64,000 nucleotides of DNA from positions 1,550,001 through 1,614,000 of the forward strand of contig JABYQQ010000011.1 of the NCBI GenBank assembly GCA_022605405.1, written 5' to 3'. This DNA is from Earliella scabrosa (lineage: Eukaryota; Basidiomycota; Agaricomycetes; Polyporales; Polyporaceae). The notes below the pieces were generated by a model. That model did no database searches and was not told the origin of the DNA. It worked only from the letters and a program-made list of their open reading frames with translations. Each line of letters begins with the position of its first letter. Position 1 is the first letter of the stretch. This document shows, one piece after another, positions 61,433 to 64,000 of this stretch. A program made the position numbers and the translations under genes.

Positions 61433-64000
61433 CTACTCCCTCTGTAGCTCTCTGAGGACCTGTTGGAACCGGAGGGTCCACCAACCCCGCTCTTCGCGCT
61501 CTCCATCAACCGCGTCCCGTCGCTGGCCCTTGGACGCCTCATCCATCTGTATGGACGGGCTCTTCGGCAGGGGCAGACCAGAGGAGAGAATGCCCACAAG
61601 CGACTGCCGCGTGTCGATCTCGCCGTCCTCCATCATCGCGCCGGGCAGAGACGGGAACGACAGCGAGCGCACAGTATGCTGTCTGCACTTCCGCAGCGCG
61701 CCGTACAGCTCCTGGCGTGCAGCCCCCTCGTCGTCGCCGCCTTCCGGGGCTGGAAGCGCAAGCGTGACAGAGACGACGCGGGTGTCTTCTCCGATGAAGC
61801 CGGTGTCGAGGTGACCGGGACTGATTGAGACCAAATTGAGAGTGACCGCGCCGTCTGGAGGTAGAACAACGTGAGTATGCGCGCAGCCCGATGAGCTCGA
61901 TGATGTGCTCACCACTTCCTTCATAGATGTCGAGTATCCGAGAGAGTCCCGAGCCAGGGAGGAGACGACACCTCTGCTCGCCTGCGGAGTCACTCCTTGA
62001 GACGTCCTCATCTGACGGGCTCGCCAGCACAATCAAGTCCGAGAAGACCATCGCATTCAGCATCCGTCCCTGCGGCTCTTCGCGCTCGATATCCTGACGA
62101 TGCCCATGCGCCCTAGCATTGTCCGCCGCAGCCTTGAAAGCTCCCTTCGACACAGACCCAGACCGTCCACGAGAGCCGACGATAGGAAAGTGGTCCGACT
62201 TCGGAGTGACCAGTATAGAGCCGCTCGACGCAGAGGAGAGACTGTCCGAGGTCGGCACAGAGACGATCGACGACGCGAACGAGCTGATGGACCCGCTACG
62301 ACTCCGGCGCGCGTCCCAGTCGCGCACCGCAGTCACTAGCTTTGACATGCGCTGCGCGGGACGCCTCAAGCTGTTTGCTTTGGCCGCTGGCGTACGAGGT
62401 TCCGCGACAGGAGTGTCGTTGTGCATCCGGACCGATGTCCTGGGCGCGCTGGAACTGGACGTGCTGTCCGGCTGTAGCAGTGTTCCGTACCAGAGCAGCC
62501 GGCGCGCGCGTCGAGCCAGAGGTGCAGCGTCGCAAAGGCCATCTATCCTAGACGCCAGGTCCTTGACGAAGTCGTACTCGTCCTCGCGCGCCTTGACTTC
62601 TTCCATGACCTTCACGGACATCCGGGTAGAGCACAACAGGGACACTGCAGCCAAGTGATCGTGATGGTCGCTCGGCGTCACTTCGCAGAGTTTCTGTTCA
62701 GCACGTTTCAGCGCACGATCAAGGCATGGTACGGAATATGGACACATACCTGGAACACTTCGAGATAGTGGTGGAGTCTGGCGGCAGCCTCCTCGAACAG
62801 CTTCTCGAGCGCCCACTCGCCCTCCACCCTCTCCCTCTCCTTCATGCGCAGATATTCTCCAAGCTCGCCACCGTCCTTCTCCGCGTGCCACCTGATCGTG
62901 TCCCGGACGCTCTCCAGCTTCACCAGGTAGGGCATATAGATCTCCAGCTGCGGAACGAACGCCCTCAGCGTCCCGGCCACCCGCTCCACGACCGCGCCAG
63001 TCTTCCAGACGGCGACAACGCCCGAGAGCGCGCGCGCGACGGCGACGTGCAGGTTGACGATGTCCTCGAGCCAGTCGAAGAGGCGTGCAACGTCGGGCGG
63101 GAGACCGAGCAGCCAGGTACGAGTGTCCCGTGCGCGCAGAGGGACGAAGTACGTGCGGATGACGTGCCGTGAGGACTTGATGAACGTCTTCTCCGAGTCG
63201 TAGAGGCTGTAGATGAGTTCTTGGCGAGCCATCTCGGTAGGGCCGTAGCGTTTGCTCAGAGACTCGTAGACATCGGGAGGCAGAGTAGAGCGCCAGGTGC
63301 CAGAGAGCTCAGGGTTCGCCTGATGTCGAGACTTCGACGGAGGGGGTGGAGGCGGCGGCGGAGGTGTTGCGACTCGTTGGACGGGACTTAGGGGCTCGTC
63401 ATAGACCGACTCAGGGCTTGACACAGAAGACATCGAGGTTGTGTCGAGAGAGCGCCGTCTAGCACGCCCAGTCTCGGGAGCAGCCACAGGTGGCATAGCC
63501 GGCGAGCGAGACGCAGATCTAGAACGATTGCGAGAGCGAGATGTCGGCGCAGTATCACGAGGGATCCAGGCAGAAGGCTCAGCTACGGGAGTCCTGTCTT
63601 GTTCATAGTCGTCGTAGCTAGCATCGTCGTATACGGGCGACCTGCCGCCCATAGCCCCTTTAGCCTTGGACGTTAGAGTCTCGAAGAGCGCCGCCGCGCC
63701 ATGGCTTAGTTCCTTGCTGAAGCGGACTTGATCCTCCCATGCGCTGTCGGCAACTGAGATGTCGCTGTCTACACGCGGCAGTCGTGGCCTACCAGACCAC
63801 GCGCTCTCGATAAGCTCCAGCGGCATCCGGACAGAGTGGTCTTCGTCAGGGGTCGCATTGTTGCCGTTGTACGATAGGGAATCTGGGATACCGAATGCAA
63901 GACGTTCGCGCGCGCCAGAGTCTTCAGGTCGGCGAGGTCCGGCATCCCAAGCCTCAGCGAGAACACGAGAGCCACGAGATACAGATGCAGTAGACTCCCG
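61433..64000 (-). CDS. RhoGEF (DH-PH) protein, 5' end beyond window (817 aa visible)
   Basis: Exons 64000-62750 (open to the window edge), 62693-61913 and 61854-61433 join in phase. Reading upstream of the ATG at 63826 there is no stop to position 64000, so the start lies outside. A disordered Ser/Arg/Pro-rich region (with a run of ten prolines) precedes the DH domain: RQELIYSLYDSEKTFIKSSR, then LEDIVNLHVAVARAL and helices to about 62590. A PH-like domain begins ARRLLWYGTLLQ, is interrupted by about 140 disordered residues, and resumes RMLNAMVFSDLIVLASP. DH domains catalyse GDP/GTP exchange on Rho-type GTPases, which drive polarity and hyphal growth. The C-terminal third is less conserved. 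Confidence 0.8.

Overview
The window looks like nuclear DNA of a basidiomycete, most likely an agaricomycete. Genes are cut by many short introns (about 50-70 nt, GT-AG) and both strands are densely used. Several families are typical of these genomes: TET/JBP-like dioxygenases, F-box proteins with a Cys-x2-Cys element, a seven-helix multi-exon membrane protein, a fungal-type kinase relative, an adenylate-forming reductase, and Ty3 and LINE retroelements. Exon models were built by hand from splice sites and reading-phase agreement; no database search was run.

Left third (1-27 kb): accessory, repeat-rich DNA. It holds two paralogous TET/JBP-like 2-oxoglutarate dioxygenase genes (964-2778 and 17972-19634), a protein with two RNase H1-type hybrid-binding domains (3997-5346) and a 919-residue protein of unknown function (5453-8556). 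A Ty3/gypsy element with a right LTR runs from 9081 to 17576. Its pol ORF lacks gag and protease, and three spliced genes lie antisense between pol and the LTR. A Ulp1-like protein, a tandem pair of F-box-like genes and a small unknown gene follow.

Middle (27-48 kb): a decayed F-box gene, a seven-helix membrane protein, an 18-exon adenylation-thiolation-reductase enzyme (32671-36906), and two paralogous single-pass membrane protein genes (38131-38841 and 47725-48718). An 8.0-kb LINE (39541-47563) with two long open ORFs, a poly(A) tail and a perfect 15-bp target-site duplication lies between the two membrane genes.

Right part (49-64 kb): mostly housekeeping. CFIm25 (NUDT21 family, pre-mRNA 3' processing) and RRP6 (nuclear exosome nuclease) are divergently transcribed from a 179-bp shared promoter region containing a perfect dyad. 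Next come an alpha/beta hydrolase, a complete F-box gene paralogous to the decayed copy, a fungal-kinase-like fragment, and a RhoGEF (DH plus split PH) whose 5' end runs off the right edge.

Most unusual signals: intron-containing antisense cargo inside an LTR element; duplicated RNase H1-type domains that each carry an intron at the same position and phase; paired TET/JBP-like genes; a fresh-looking LINE separating duplicated genes; and the CFIm25/RRP6 head-to-head pair.
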